In this document: positions 26,299-34,268 of the stretch, in pieces | Numbering within the stretch: the stretch's first letter is position 1 | How the letters are laid out: each line of letters opens with the position of its first letter | Assembly (NCBI RefSeq): GCF_027604915.1 | Contig: NZ_JAJAQC010000032.1 | Span: 1-64,000, forward strand | DNA: 64,000 bases | Source: Streptomonospora mangrovi | Lineage (GTDB): Bacteria; Actinomycetota; Actinomycetes; Streptosporangiales; Streptosporangiaceae | Direction: 5' to 3' | The notes under the pieces: generated by a model | Databases searched by the model: none | What the model was told of the DNA's origin: nothing | What the model saw: the letters and a program-made list of their open reading frames with translations, nothing else | Position numbers and translations under genes: made by a program

Positions 26299-26911
26299 GG
26301 CGGCGGCCCACGCGCTGGCGGCCGTCTGCGCCGCCGGCGCGCTGCTGACCGCCTCGCTCGGCCCCGTGGCCGCCCCCGAGTCCGCCGCGCGCGCCCCCGA
26401 GCGCCCGGCCCACGACGCGGGCGGCGCCCCGCCCGCACCCGCCGGCGCAGCGCACGCGGCCGGCGCCCCCGTCCACCTGGAGATCGGCGCCATCGGGCTG
26501 CGCGCGCGCCTGCTGCCCCTGGGGCTGGACCCCGAGGGCGCCCTGGCCCAGCCCCCGCTGGAGCGCACCGGCGTGGCCGGCTGGTACGCGCTGGGGCCGG
26601 CACCGGGCGACCCTGGGGCCGCCGTCATCACCGGGCACCGCGACACCCGCACCGGGCCGTCGGTCTTCTGGCGCCTGGGCGACCTGCGGCCCGGCGACGA
26701 GATCCGGGTGCGCCGGGCCGACGGCCGCGACGCCGTGTTCGCGGTGCGGCGCAGCGAGCGCGTGGACAAGGGCGCGTTCCCCGCCGAGGCGGTCTACGGC
26801 CCGGTGGAGCGGCCCGAGATCCGGCTGGTCACCTGCGCGGGCGCCTTCGACCACGCCACCGGCCACTACGAGCGCAACCTGATCGTCTACGGCGCCCTGG
26901 CGCGGGGCTGA
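26288..26911 (+). CDS. Class F-type sortase
   Basis: This 207-residue transpeptidase should act outside the membrane. An N-terminal hydrophobic helix (residues about 6-28) anchors it. The core has the catalytic His in TGHRDTRTG near 117, Cys in LVTCAGAF near 183 and Arg in YERNLIVYG near 196. The EIGAIGLRARLLPLGLD opening and the WYALGPAPGDPGAAVITGH segment are typical of class F sortases of actinobacteria. A GTG start at 26288 overlaps the previous gene. The probable substrate is the protein just upstream. Confidence 0.9.
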   Translation: MAGEAAAHALAAVCAAGALLTASLGPVAAPESAARAPERPAHDAGGAPPAPAGAAHAAGAPVHLEIGAIGLRARLLPLGLDPEGALAQPPLERTGVAGWYALGPAPGDPGAAVITGHRDTRTGPSVFWRLGDLRPGDEIRVRRADGRDAVFAVRRSERVDKGAFPAEAVYGPVERPEIRLVTCAGAFDHATGHYERNLIVYGALARG

Positions 26912-27105
26912 GCGGACCGGCGGCCGCCGCCGCGACCCTGCCGCCGACCGGGTGTCCCGGTGACCTGGTGGCCCGGTCGCCGGGTGGCCCGGTGGCCCGG
27001 TGGCGGGCGAGCGGGTCCGGGCGGCCGGGTGCCCCCGCCGCCCCACCTCCCCGGCGGTCCCGGACTCGACCTCGGCCTCGGCACCCGCGACCCGGCCGCG
27101 CCGCG

Positions 27106-27789
27106 CTAGGGCAGCCGGTAGCCCCGGGTGTCGACCAGGGCGCACCGGCCGCCGATCTCGACCGTGCCGTCCGGGCCGGGGCGGGCGTCGATCCGCGAGC
27201 CCACCCCCTGGCGGATCACCAGCGGGCGGCGCAGCAGCCCGCACAGCCGCAGCGCGGCCGCGCCCGTGGCCTCGTCCTCGCCGATGCCCATCTCGGCGGG
27301 GAACACCCGCACCCGCACCCGCCCGGCCGTCTCGTCCTCCCACGCCCACACGTGCAGGTTGACGCCGGGCTCGCCACCGACCAGGGCGTCGACCTCGGCC
27401 GGGGAGGGCAGTTGGCGGGTGTCGAACTCCGGCGCCAGCGCCGGGTCGGCGCGGATCCAGGTGTGGTCGCCGTCCTCCCAGGTGGGCACCACGCCGGCCG
27501 GCGGGTACAGGGAGTCCCGGCCCATCCCCTGGTGGCGCAGCAGCCATGAGGTGCCCACGAGCGGGTGGCCGGCCAGCGGCAGCTCGATGGCCGGGGTGTG
27601 GATGTGCATCCGGCCGGTGGCGGTGTCCTCCACGAACACGGTCTCGGAGAACCCGAGGTCGGCGGCGACCGCCTGCCGGGCGGCGTCGGACATGCCGGCG
27701 GCGTCCAGGAAGACGCCGAGTTCGTTGCCGCCCGTGCCGTGCTCGCCGAGGAAGACGGTCACGACGTGAAGTGTGGTGGTTGTGCTCAT
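27106..27789 (-). CDS. PhzF family isomerase-like protein
   Basis: The 227-residue product matches the PhzF/diaminopimelate-epimerase fold: VVTVFLGEHGTGGNELGVFLD at the start, the catalytic Glu in FSETVFVED, LPLAGHPLVGTSWLL, and GEDEATGAAALRLCG. It is shorter than the usual 260-300 residues, with reduced loops in the second half. The family isomerises or epimerises small acids (dihydro-hydroxyanthranilate in phenazine synthesis), but most members have unknown substrates. No phenazine genes are nearby. Confidence 0.88.
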   Translation of the reverse strand: MSTTTTLHVVTVFLGEHGTGGNELGVFLDAAGMSDAARQAVAADLGFSETVFVEDTATGRMHIHTPAIELPLAGHPLVGTSWLLRHQGMGRDSLYPPAGVVPTWEDGDHTWIRADPALAPEFDTRQLPSPAEVDALVGGEPGVNLHVWAWEDETAGRVRVRVFPAEMGIGEDEATGAAALRLCGLLRRPLVIRQGVGSRIDARPGPDGTVEIGGRCALVDTRGYRLP

Positions 27790-28138
27790 ACCCGCCACTC
27801 TGCCAGCAGGCGGCGCGCAGCTCCACTTATCGTTCCTTGGGTCACGGTGAAGCACTCCTTCACAGTCGCGCTGAACACGCCAGACGCCGCGCGGCCGTGA
27901 CACCGGGTGTGAACAGCCTCACGCCGGGCCATGGACCGAGGCCGCGCGGCGCGGGAACGCCCTGCCCGCAGGGGGTGTGCGCCCCCACCCGCACCGCCCG
28001 CGACCTGCGCCGCATTCGCCCCGTTAAGCCTGTATTAAGGCCGGGTTGAGCGTGGCGGTCCCCCACGTATTCTCGGGAACCGTGCTAACGCTGTTCCCAC
28101 CCCGCAGACGGACACCGGACCGTCGAAAAGAGGTCTCC
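27790..28138. other. Divergent intergenic region, phzF-like / VOC gene
   Basis: The 349-nt gap between divergent genes contains a good vegetative-type promoter for the VOC gene (separate entry). An AT-richer patch, TTAAGCCTGTATTAA, lies just before it at 28024-28038. I see nothing else. Confidence 0.5.
28046..28073 (+). promoter_or_regulatory. Candidate promoter of the VOC gene
   Basis: TTGAGC at 28046-28051 and TATTCT at 28068-28073 are separated by 16 bp, about 65 bp before the VOC start codon. It is a reasonable housekeeping-type -35/-10 pair, judged only by eye. Confidence 0.4.
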
Positions 28139-28546
28139 GTGCCCCGAGTGACCGGTCTGGCGCACATCACGCTGTCCGTGCGCGACCGCGACGCCAGCAT
28201 CGACTTCTACCGCACCGTGCTCGGGTTCAAGGAGTTCAAGACCCGGGACGGCAAGCAGTGGCTGCTCACCGAGTGCCGCCACCCCAGCGGTGTCGTGCTC
28301 GGGTTCATCCAGCACAAGGACCAGTTCAAGGCGACCTTCGACCACCGCCACACCGGCATGGACCACCTGGCGTTCCAGGTGGGCAGCCTGGGCGAGCTGG
28401 ACTACTGGGAGGACCGCCTCACCGACCTCGACATCGACCACTCGCCGATCGTGCACGCCGACCACGGGTCGATGATCTCCTTCTCCGACCCCGACGGCAT
28501 CCAACTGGAGCTGTACTGCCCGGCGGAGCTGGTCAGCGAGGACTGA
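28139..28546 (+). CDS. VOC family (glyoxalase/dioxygenase superfamily) protein
   Basis: This 135-residue single-domain protein starts at a GTG with AGAGG upstream. It has two beta-alpha-beta-beta-beta halves. Candidate metal ligands are the His in LAHITLSVRD, the His in MDHLAFQV and the Glu in IQLELYC. SDPDGIQLELY is the standard C-terminal VOC signature. Members include glyoxalase I, extradiol dioxygenases and antibiotic-binding proteins, and sequence alone does not tell which. The gene stands alone. Confidence 0.88.
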   Translation: MPRVTGLAHITLSVRDRDASIDFYRTVLGFKEFKTRDGKQWLLTECRHPSGVVLGFIQHKDQFKATFDHRHTGMDHLAFQVGSLGELDYWEDRLTDLDIDHSPIVHADHGSMISFSDPDGIQLELYCPAELVSED

Positions 28547-28747
28547 CCGGGCGCGTCTGAGAGCCGGTGGCAGCGCCGCCGCCGGGCTCCGCGCCCCCCT
28601 TTTCCCGGCGACCTCCCCGGCCGCGCCGAGGCCGCCCGCACCGCCTACCCGGCCCCCTGCGGCCGTCCGCCGCCTCCACCCGTGAAGACCCCACCGCGTG
28701 TCCGTGCCGCGCGCCCGCGTCCCGGCGGCGCCGCCCCGCGCCCGGTC

Positions 28748-29518
28748 CTAATCCGGGGAGACCAGTTCCAGCCGCACGTCCTGGGCGCGGATCTCGTCCA
28801 CCGCCGACTGCGGCAGCCGGTCGTCGGTGATGATCAGGTCGAACTCCTCCAGGCGCGCCACCCGGAACGTCCCGAACTTGCCGTACTTGGTGCTGTCGAC
28901 GGTGAGCACGCTCTTGGAGGCGATCCGCAGCAACTGCTGCTTGGCCACCACCTTGGCCTCCGAGGGCGTGGTGGAGCCGCGGTCGACGTCCCAGGAGCTG
29001 CTGGCGATGAACGCGATGTCGACGTTGACCTGGCGCAGGAAGTCGGCGGTGAACTGGCCCACCGAGGAGTGGTCGGCGTGGGAGACCACGCCGCCGGTGT
29101 GGATCAGCTCGATGTTGGGGTACTCCATGAGGTGCCCCACGACATTGAAGTCGTTGGTGACCACGGTGAGCCCGACCTTGTCGGTGAGCATGGGCACCAT
29201 CTGGAGCGAGGTCGTGCCGGCGTCGAGGAAGATCGTGAAGTTCTCGCGCACCAACTGCGCCGCCGCCCGGGTGATCGCCCGCTTGGCCGGGACCTCCAGT
29301 TGGGCCTTGGCAAGGTAGGAGGGTTCGCTCTTGAGCCGCGCCGCCAGCCGCACCCCGCCGGTGACCGAGAGCACCTTGCCGTCGTTCTCCAGCGCCTGGA
29401 TGTCGCGCCGCACCGTCATGTGCGACACCGACAGCATCGAGGTCAGCTCGTTGATGCTGAGCACGTGCCGCTCCTGGAGCAGCTTGAGGATGTGCTCGCG
29501 GCGCTGGTCGGGGATCAT
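28748..29518 (-). CDS. DeoR family transcriptional regulator
   Basis: The 256-residue protein starts MIPDQRREHILKLLQERHVLSINELTSMLSVSHMTVRRDIQAL, the standard DeoR HTH. The sugar-phosphate sensing domain follows: DAGTTSLQMVP, VVTNDFNVV, TGGVVSHADHSSVG, and SVLTVDSTKYGKFG with the effector Lys. It would repress a sugar catabolic gene until a phosphorylated sugar binds. The nearest candidate target is the divergent gene at 29764. A 24-bp near-palindrome lies between them. Confidence 0.94.
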   Translation of the reverse strand: MIPDQRREHILKLLQERHVLSINELTSMLSVSHMTVRRDIQALENDGKVLSVTGGVRLAARLKSEPSYLAKAQLEVPAKRAITRAAAQLVRENFTIFLDAGTTSLQMVPMLTDKVGLTVVTNDFNVVGHLMEYPNIELIHTGGVVSHADHSSVGQFTADFLRQVNVDIAFIASSSWDVDRGSTTPSEAKVVAKQQLLRIASKSVLTVDSTKYGKFGTFRVARLEEFDLIITDDRLPQSAVDEIRAQDVRLELVSPD

Positions 29519-29544
29519 TCTTCGCCTTCGGAGTCGATGCGGGG

Positions 29545-29568
29545 GCGTGTTCACCAGTGTGAAGACGC
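29545..29568. promoter_or_regulatory. Near-palindrome, candidate DeoR operator
   Basis: Arms GCGTGTTCAC and GTGAAGACGC flank CAGT and match in nine of ten positions. The site lies 27 bp upstream of the deoR start codon, where a repressor would control its own gene. Confidence 0.5.
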
Positions 29569-29763
29569 GCGGGACACACCACAAGTCTCCCAGCCGGCCG
29601 CCGTGGGGCGCGGCCAGCCCCGAGTGAGGACGGTCGCACCGCAGCCGGGGCGGCGACGGATTTGCGGGTCCCGCCCCCGTGCGCGCGCGGACTTTGGCAC
29701 TCTAGTCTCCAGCACCCGGCGGCATCCCTCGCCGGTTCCTCGGGGCAACGAAAGACTGGGCAC

Positions 29764-30612
29764 ATGACGCTGGCGATCGCCCTCCGCGGTGACACCACCC
29801 GGTTCCGCGAGAACACGCTGCCTGCAATCCGCTCGGCGTTCGCCGAAGGCGCCGACGTCGTGGCCGTCGACCTGCGCACCACCGCCGACGGCCACGTCGT
29901 CGTCGTGCGCGACCACGCCCTGGAGTACACCTGGCGCCTGGCGCGCCCGGTGGCGCAGGCGACCCTGGCCGACCTCGCCGTGCTGGGCCACGACGTCCAG
30001 CAGCGCATCCCCACCCTGATGGAGGTGCTGGCCGAGGCCGCCGGCCCGCCGGTGCGGGCGCTGCTGCTCGACGTCGACCGGCTGGAGACCGCCCTGGCGG
30101 CCGAGGCCGTGGTGGGCGAGCACGGCATGGGCGAGCACATCATCTACACCGGCCCGCTGGAGGTGCTGCGGGCGCTGCGCGCGCACCGCCCGCAGGTGGG
30201 CCTCCTGCTGTCGTGGGAGCTGCCCACGCTGCCGCCGCCCGACGTGTGGCAGTCGGTGCGGCCGCGCTACTACAGCACCGAGCACCGGATGCTGACGCGG
30301 GAGCTGGTGGCGGAGATCCAGCGGCACGGGTACCGGATCGCCACCTGGACGGTGGACGATTTTCCGGAAATGGTGCGGCTGGCCGGAATGGGCGTGGACG
30401 CGATCATCACCAACAACATCGCCGAACTCGCCAACCTCAGCGGGCGCCAGAGTGCGCCGGGTGCGGGGGGGCCGCCCCGCGGCGCGCACGGTGTTTCCGG
30501 TCCCCACGGTGTTTCCGGAGTGCACGGTGTTTCGGGTCCGCACGGTTTCTCCGGCGCGCCCGCTGTTCCCGCTCCGCCCTATGACCTGCGGCCCGGTGAC
30601 CACCGGCGCTGA
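29764..30612 (+). CDS. Glycerophosphodiesterase-like protein, active site degenerate
   Basis: The 282-residue protein follows the GDPD barrel from end to end: ENTLPAIRSAFAEGAD, TTADGHVVVVRD, RIPTLMEVLAEA, IATWTVDD and GVDAIITNN. The key residues are changed. The family's HRG is LRG, the Glu of ExD is Ala (VAVD), and the His of the HD motif is Arg (VVRD). Both catalytic His and a metal-binding Glu are therefore missing, so hydrolysis is unlikely. A regulatory or binding role is possible. The C-terminus carries four hexapeptide repeats, HGVSGP-like, after about residue 241. No signal peptide is seen. Confidence 0.8.
   Translation: MTLAIALRGDTTRFRENTLPAIRSAFAEGADVVAVDLRTTADGHVVVVRDHALEYTWRLARPVAQATLADLAVLGHDVQQRIPTLMEVLAEAAGPPVRALLLDVDRLETALAAEAVVGEHGMGEHIIYTGPLEVLRALRAHRPQVGLLLSWELPTLPPPDVWQSVRPRYYSTEHRMLTRELVAEIQRHGYRIATWTVDDFPEMVRLAGMGVDAIITNNIAELANLSGRQSAPGAGGPPRGAHGVSGPHGVSGVHGVSGPHGFSGAPAVPAPPYDLRPGDHRR
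30487..30558 (+). repeat. Four in-frame 18-bp repeats in the GDPD-like gene
   Basis: CACGGTGTTTCCGG-type units start at 30487, 30505, 30523 and 30541. They encode HGVSGP, HGVSGV, HGVSGP and HGFSGA. The codon choice (TTT, GGT, TCC) is more AT-rich than the surrounding gene. Copy number may vary between strains. Confidence 0.8.
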
Positions 30613-30929
30613 GACCGGCGGCGGTCCACTCGCTCGGATGCATTCAAACTGAATTCAGTTTATTGCGGTCGCACGTATGCAAAACACGGTGCGAGATTTC
30701 CTCGGGCAAGCTGCCCGCTTTTCCCTGAAAGCGACCCCGGGCACCGCTATGCTGGAAACGGCCGGTGTTTCCCGCACCGGCGTCGCGGTGCGCCGAGCCG
30801 TTCCCGATTCGCGGCCCGCCTCCCCCATCGCGCGGCGGCGCTCGCCCGCACGCGCGGCCGCACCCGGCAACGCCACCGCACCCGCTCCCACCCCTCGTCT
30901 ACGCCCGCGACCTCCGGGGCATTGCAGAG
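30613..30929. other. Intergenic region upstream of TetR gene
   Basis: This 317-nt stretch has an AT-rich first third around a 16-bp palindrome (separate entry), then normal GC-rich sequence up to the TetR gene. No gene is visible. Confidence 0.5.
30646..30661. promoter_or_regulatory. Perfect 16-bp palindrome, candidate TetR-type operator
   Basis: AAACTGAATTCAGTTT is its own reverse complement. It lies in an AT-rich patch between the GDPD-like gene and the TetR-family gene, about 270 bp upstream of the latter. Size and symmetry fit a TetR-family site. The distance from the start codon is larger than usual. Confidence 0.45.
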
Positions 30930-31559
30930 ATGATCATGACAGCGGACCTGTCCCACATCGACGCGCGCGCCTTCGACCGCGTGCTCCACACCGCGGCGGG
31001 GCTGTTCGCCCGCCACGGCCTCAACGGCATCGGCATGGCCGCTCTCGCCCACGAGGTCACCGCCGCCACCGGTGTCGACCCCGTCGCCTTCCGCAGAGCC
31101 TTCCCCACCCGCCTCGACCTCGCCTACGCCGTGGCCCTGCACTCCACCCGCGACCTCGTGCAAAGCCAACTCGACTCCCCCGCCGTCGGCCTGTCCCCCA
31201 CCGAGCGCGTGGACCGCCTGGTGCGGCGGCACATCCGGCACTGCTGGCGGTACCGCACCGCCGAGCACCTGCGGCGCACCCTGCTGCCCACGCTGCGGAC
31301 CGTCCACCCCGAGCGCCACCGGGAGCTGACCGACCTCCTCCAGGGCTACCGCGCGCACATCCGCCAGCTCATCGCCGAGGGTGTGGCCGCCGGCGAGTTC
31401 CGCGTGCCCGCCGGAGCCGACACCGCCGGCGTGGTGGTCGACACCCTCGACTCCGTGCTCGACTGGTACGACCCCGAGGGCGGCCTGACCCTGGCCGAAC
31501 TCGGCGACGTCAACGCCGACCTGGTCATCCACCACCACCTCGGCCGCCCGCGCGAGTAG
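30930..31559 (+). CDS. TetR family transcriptional regulator
   Basis: The 209-residue product has an N-terminal HTH-like region: FDRVLHTAAGLFARHGLNGIGMAALAHEVTAATGVDPVAFRRAFPTRLDLAYAVALH. This is TetR-like, although the recognition helix is unusual. An all-helical ligand domain follows. Two start codons, ATG at 30930 and 30936, differ by two residues and cannot be separated. The effector is unknown. No efflux gene is adjacent, so the target is also unknown. A palindrome upstream suggests autoregulation. Confidence 0.8.
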   Translation: MIMTADLSHIDARAFDRVLHTAAGLFARHGLNGIGMAALAHEVTAATGVDPVAFRRAFPTRLDLAYAVALHSTRDLVQSQLDSPAVGLSPTERVDRLVRRHIRHCWRYRTAEHLRRTLLPTLRTVHPERHRELTDLLQGYRAHIRQLIAEGVAAGEFRVPAGADTAGVVVDTLDSVLDWYDPEGGLTLAELGDVNADLVIHHHLGRPRE

Positions 31560-31593
31560 CGGGGCGGCCGCGCGCGGCGGCCGGCGCCCCCGG

Positions 31594-32253
31594 TCAGCCG
31601 GCCAGGCGGTAGCCCATGCCCCGCACGGTCTCGATCCGCCCGGAGCCGATCTTCTTGCGCAGCGCGCGCACGTAGACGTCCACCACGTTGGACCCGGGGT
31701 CGTGGTCGTAGCCCCAGACGTGGGAGAGGATCTGCTGGCGCGAGAGCACGTGGTCGCGGTGCCGCAGCAGCAGCTCCAGCAGGGCGAACTCCCGTGCGGT
31801 GAGGTCGACCGTGCCGGTGGCGGTGGCCGCCCGGCGGGTGCGCAGGTCCAGGGTGAGCCCGGCGGCGCTGAGCGTCGTGTGCTCGGCGGTCCGGTCGGTG
31901 CGCAGCCGCAGCCGCACCCGCGCCAGCAGCTCCTCGAACCGGAACGGCTTGGTCATGTAGTCGTCGGCGCCGTTCTCCAGGCCGGTGACGGTGTCGGCGA
32001 TCCCGTCCCGCGCGGTGAGGAAGATCACCGGCAGGGTGGACCCCCCGGCGCGCACCCGCCGCAGCACGGCGAACCCGTCGAGGTCGGGCAGGCCGATGTC
32101 CAGCACCAGCAGGTCGAACTCGCCCGAGAGCGCGTAGTCCACCGCCTCGGCGCCGGTGGCCACCACGGCGGCCGCGAACCCGTTGGCCACCAGTCCCTTG
32201 CGGACGAACGCGGAGATGCGCTCCTCGTCCTCGGCGATCAGGATTCGACTCAC
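31594..32253 (-). CDS. OmpR/PhoB-type response regulator
   Basis: The 219-residue protein has a receiver domain (acidic pair in IAEDEE, phospho-Asp in LVLDIGLPD near 51, LTAR, and Lys in MTKPF) and a C-terminal winged helix (LTAREFALLELLLRH, VDVYVRALRKKIGSGRIETVRGMGYRLAG). The GTG start overlaps the kinase stop by 4 nt. It is the output of the membrane kinase encoded directly upstream and probably controls its own operon. Confidence 0.96.
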   Translation of the reverse strand: MSRILIAEDEERISAFVRKGLVANGFAAAVVATGAEAVDYALSGEFDLLVLDIGLPDLDGFAVLRRVRAGGSTLPVIFLTARDGIADTVTGLENGADDYMTKPFRFEELLARVRLRLRTDRTAEHTTLSAAGLTLDLRTRRAATATGTVDLTAREFALLELLLRHRDHVLSRQQILSHVWGYDHDPGSNVVDVYVRALRKKIGSGRIETVRGMGYRLAG

Positions 32254-33767
32254 ATCCGCTCCTTGGCTCTGTCGGTGTGGGTGGGGGGCAGGATGAGGGA
32301 GAACTCCGCGCCCCGGCCGGGCACCGAGCGCAGTTCCACCCGGCCGTGGTGGGCCTCCACGATCGCGCGCACGATCGCCAGCCCCAGGCCGGCGCCGGTG
32401 CGGTTGCGGGCGCCCGAGCCGCGCGCGAACCGCTCGAAGATGCGGGCGCGGTCGGCCTCGGGGATCCCCGGGCCGGTGTCGCCGACCCACAGCACGGCCC
32501 CGCCGCCCTCGACCATGGCCGACCCGATGCTGATGGTGTCGCCGGGCCCGGTGTGCTGTGCGGCGTTGGACGCCAGTTGCACCATGGCCTGGGTGATCCG
32601 CTGGGGGTCGACGTGGACCGCGCCCTCGCCGACGTGCGCGAGCCGCCAGTTGCGGTCGGCCAGCGCCCGGACCTTGGCGTCGATGTCGCCGGTCAGCTCG
32701 GCCAGCCACACGGTGCGCGGCTGGACGAAGTCGGGCCGCTCGGCCTTGGCCAGCAGCAGCAGGTCGTCCACGATGCGGGCCATGCGGTCCAGTTCGTCGG
32801 TGACCAGCCGCACGACCTCGCGCCGCTCCTCGGGGTCGTCGCCCATCAGCTCCAGGTGGCCCCGGACGATGGTGATGGGCGTGCGCAGTTCGTGGCCCGC
32901 GTCGTCCACGAACCGCCGCTGCGCCGAGAACGACTCCTCCAGCCGGTCGAGCATGGCGTTGAACTGCTCGGCCAGCGCGGCGACGTCGTCGTTGCCGGGG
33001 ACGTCGATGCGCCGGGTGAGGTCCTCCTCGCTGATCTGGGCGGCGGTCTGGCGCACCAGCCGGATGGGCGCCAGGATGCGGCCCGAGACCCACCAGGCGG
33101 CGGCGCCGGCGATGAGCAGGCCGACCGCGCTGACCAGGGACAGCGTGCCGATGGTGCGGTTGACGTCGGCCAGTTCGGGCTCCACGAAGTAGCCGATGAC
33201 GAACCAGCCGCCGGGGTTGCCCGAGGACGCGGGCTGCACGTCGAGCCGGGCCTTCTGCCAGCGCAGGGCGCCGGCGGGGGTGTCGACCACGCCGCGCCCG
33301 GCCGAGGACTCCAAAATCTGCGCGCGCAGGTCCTCGTCGGCTGAGACGTCGTAGAGCGGTTCGGGGAACTGGCGGACGCGGCCGGTGGGCACCTGGGCGC
33401 CCGGCTCCTCGTCCACGTGGCCGAAGATGATCTCGTTGTCGTCGGGGTACTGGCCGACCACGTAGGTCCGCAGCGCCGCGTCGACCGTGGTGAAGCCCTG
33501 CGGTGCCTGGGGATTGTTGCCCTCGAAGAACTGCGCGAACTCGTCGTGCTCCTGGGTCAGCGCGCTGTCGATCCGGTCGTCCACCCCGGTGCGCAGCGCC
33601 TGCCAGGTGATGACGTTGACCAGGGTGAGCACGCCGACCATCAGCAGCACCACCCAGACCATGATCCGCACCCGGGCGGGGATGCGCCGCCAGAGCGCGG
33701 GCCTGCCCGGCTCCGGCGCGGGTGCGGGTGCGCGGTCCTCAGTCGTCGCCGTCGTCGTCGCCGTCAT
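32250..33767 (-). CDS. Sensor histidine kinase
   Basis: The 505-residue kinase has a first membrane helix near 34-58, an extracytoplasmic sensor of about 120 residues, a second helix, and a HAMP domain (SGRILAPIRLVRQTAAQISEEDLTRRI). The H-box DDAGHELRTP is near 287, and the ATPase domain has N-box QLASNAAQHT, DTGPGIP and TGAGLGLAIV. ATG at 33767 is chosen because GAGGAAGGGG precedes it; an ATG at 33788 has no such site. Its start lies inside the upstream small gene, so translation of the two is coupled. Confidence 0.95.
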   Translation of the reverse strand: MTATTTATTEDRAPAPAPEPGRPALWRRIPARVRIMVWVVLLMVGVLTLVNVITWQALRTGVDDRIDSALTQEHDEFAQFFEGNNPQAPQGFTTVDAALRTYVVGQYPDDNEIIFGHVDEEPGAQVPTGRVRQFPEPLYDVSADEDLRAQILESSAGRGVVDTPAGALRWQKARLDVQPASSGNPGGWFVIGYFVEPELADVNRTIGTLSLVSAVGLLIAGAAAWWVSGRILAPIRLVRQTAAQISEEDLTRRIDVPGNDDVAALAEQFNAMLDRLEESFSAQRRFVDDAGHELRTPITIVRGHLELMGDDPEERREVVRLVTDELDRMARIVDDLLLLAKAERPDFVQPRTVWLAELTGDIDAKVRALADRNWRLAHVGEGAVHVDPQRITQAMVQLASNAAQHTGPGDTISIGSAMVEGGGAVLWVGDTGPGIPEADRARIFERFARGSGARNRTGAGLGLAIVRAIVEAHHGRVELRSVPGRGAEFSLILPPTHTDRAKERM

Positions 33768-34071
33768 CGTCCCCTTCCTCGTCGTCATCGTCCGCGTCGT
33801 CGTCGCCGGTGACAGGGGGCGGCGGCGAGACGATGTCGTCCTCGGAGGGGTGCGGGGACGGGCTGTCCGACGGCGCCGCCGACGGGCTGGCCGACGCCTC
33901 TCGGCCGGGCCCCTGCCCGGCGGGGTTGGACGCGGGCGACTCTCCCACTATGACCTGCTCGGGAGGGGGCTCGGGAGCGGTGTCGCGGCTCATGGCCCAG
34001 GCCAGGGCCGCGATGAGCAGGGCGGCGATGGCGACGCCGCCGATCAGCGTGACGCGGTACAGCGGTTTCAT
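33739..34071 (-). CDS. Small membrane protein with acidic C-terminal tail
   Basis: The 110-residue product begins MKPLYRVTLIGG, followed by one hydrophobic helix, a Pro/Ser-rich linker and a tail of almost only Asp/Glu over the last 22 residues. It should be anchored with the tail outside. It is the first gene of an operon with the kinase and regulator, overlapping the kinase start by 29 nt. It may modulate the kinase or bind cations, but this is not shown. Two further in-frame ATGs lie at 34083 and 34107, and none has a clear ribosome site. The same GATGAG/CTCATC repeat upstream (34116-34133) may be a regulator site. Confidence 0.65.
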   Translation of the reverse strand: MKPLYRVTLIGGVAIAALLIAALAWAMSRDTAPEPPPEQVIVGESPASNPAGQGPGREASASPSAAPSDSPSPHPSEDDIVSPPPPVTGDDDADDDDEEGDDDGDDDGDD

Positions 34072-34268
34072 GACTGTGATCATGGCCCGCGACCGTGGAG
34101 GAGCCATGAAACCGAGATGAGAAAACCCTCATCCAAGGAGGGCGGCGACGGCCCAGGTCACAGCGCCGGAGCGGTCCGGCGCGGGGGCGCGCGTGAAAAA
34201 CGGGCGCCGCCGCCGAGACCGGCGGCGGCGCCCTCTCCGGAAGGGCAGAGGTACCCGGTGGTGCCCCT

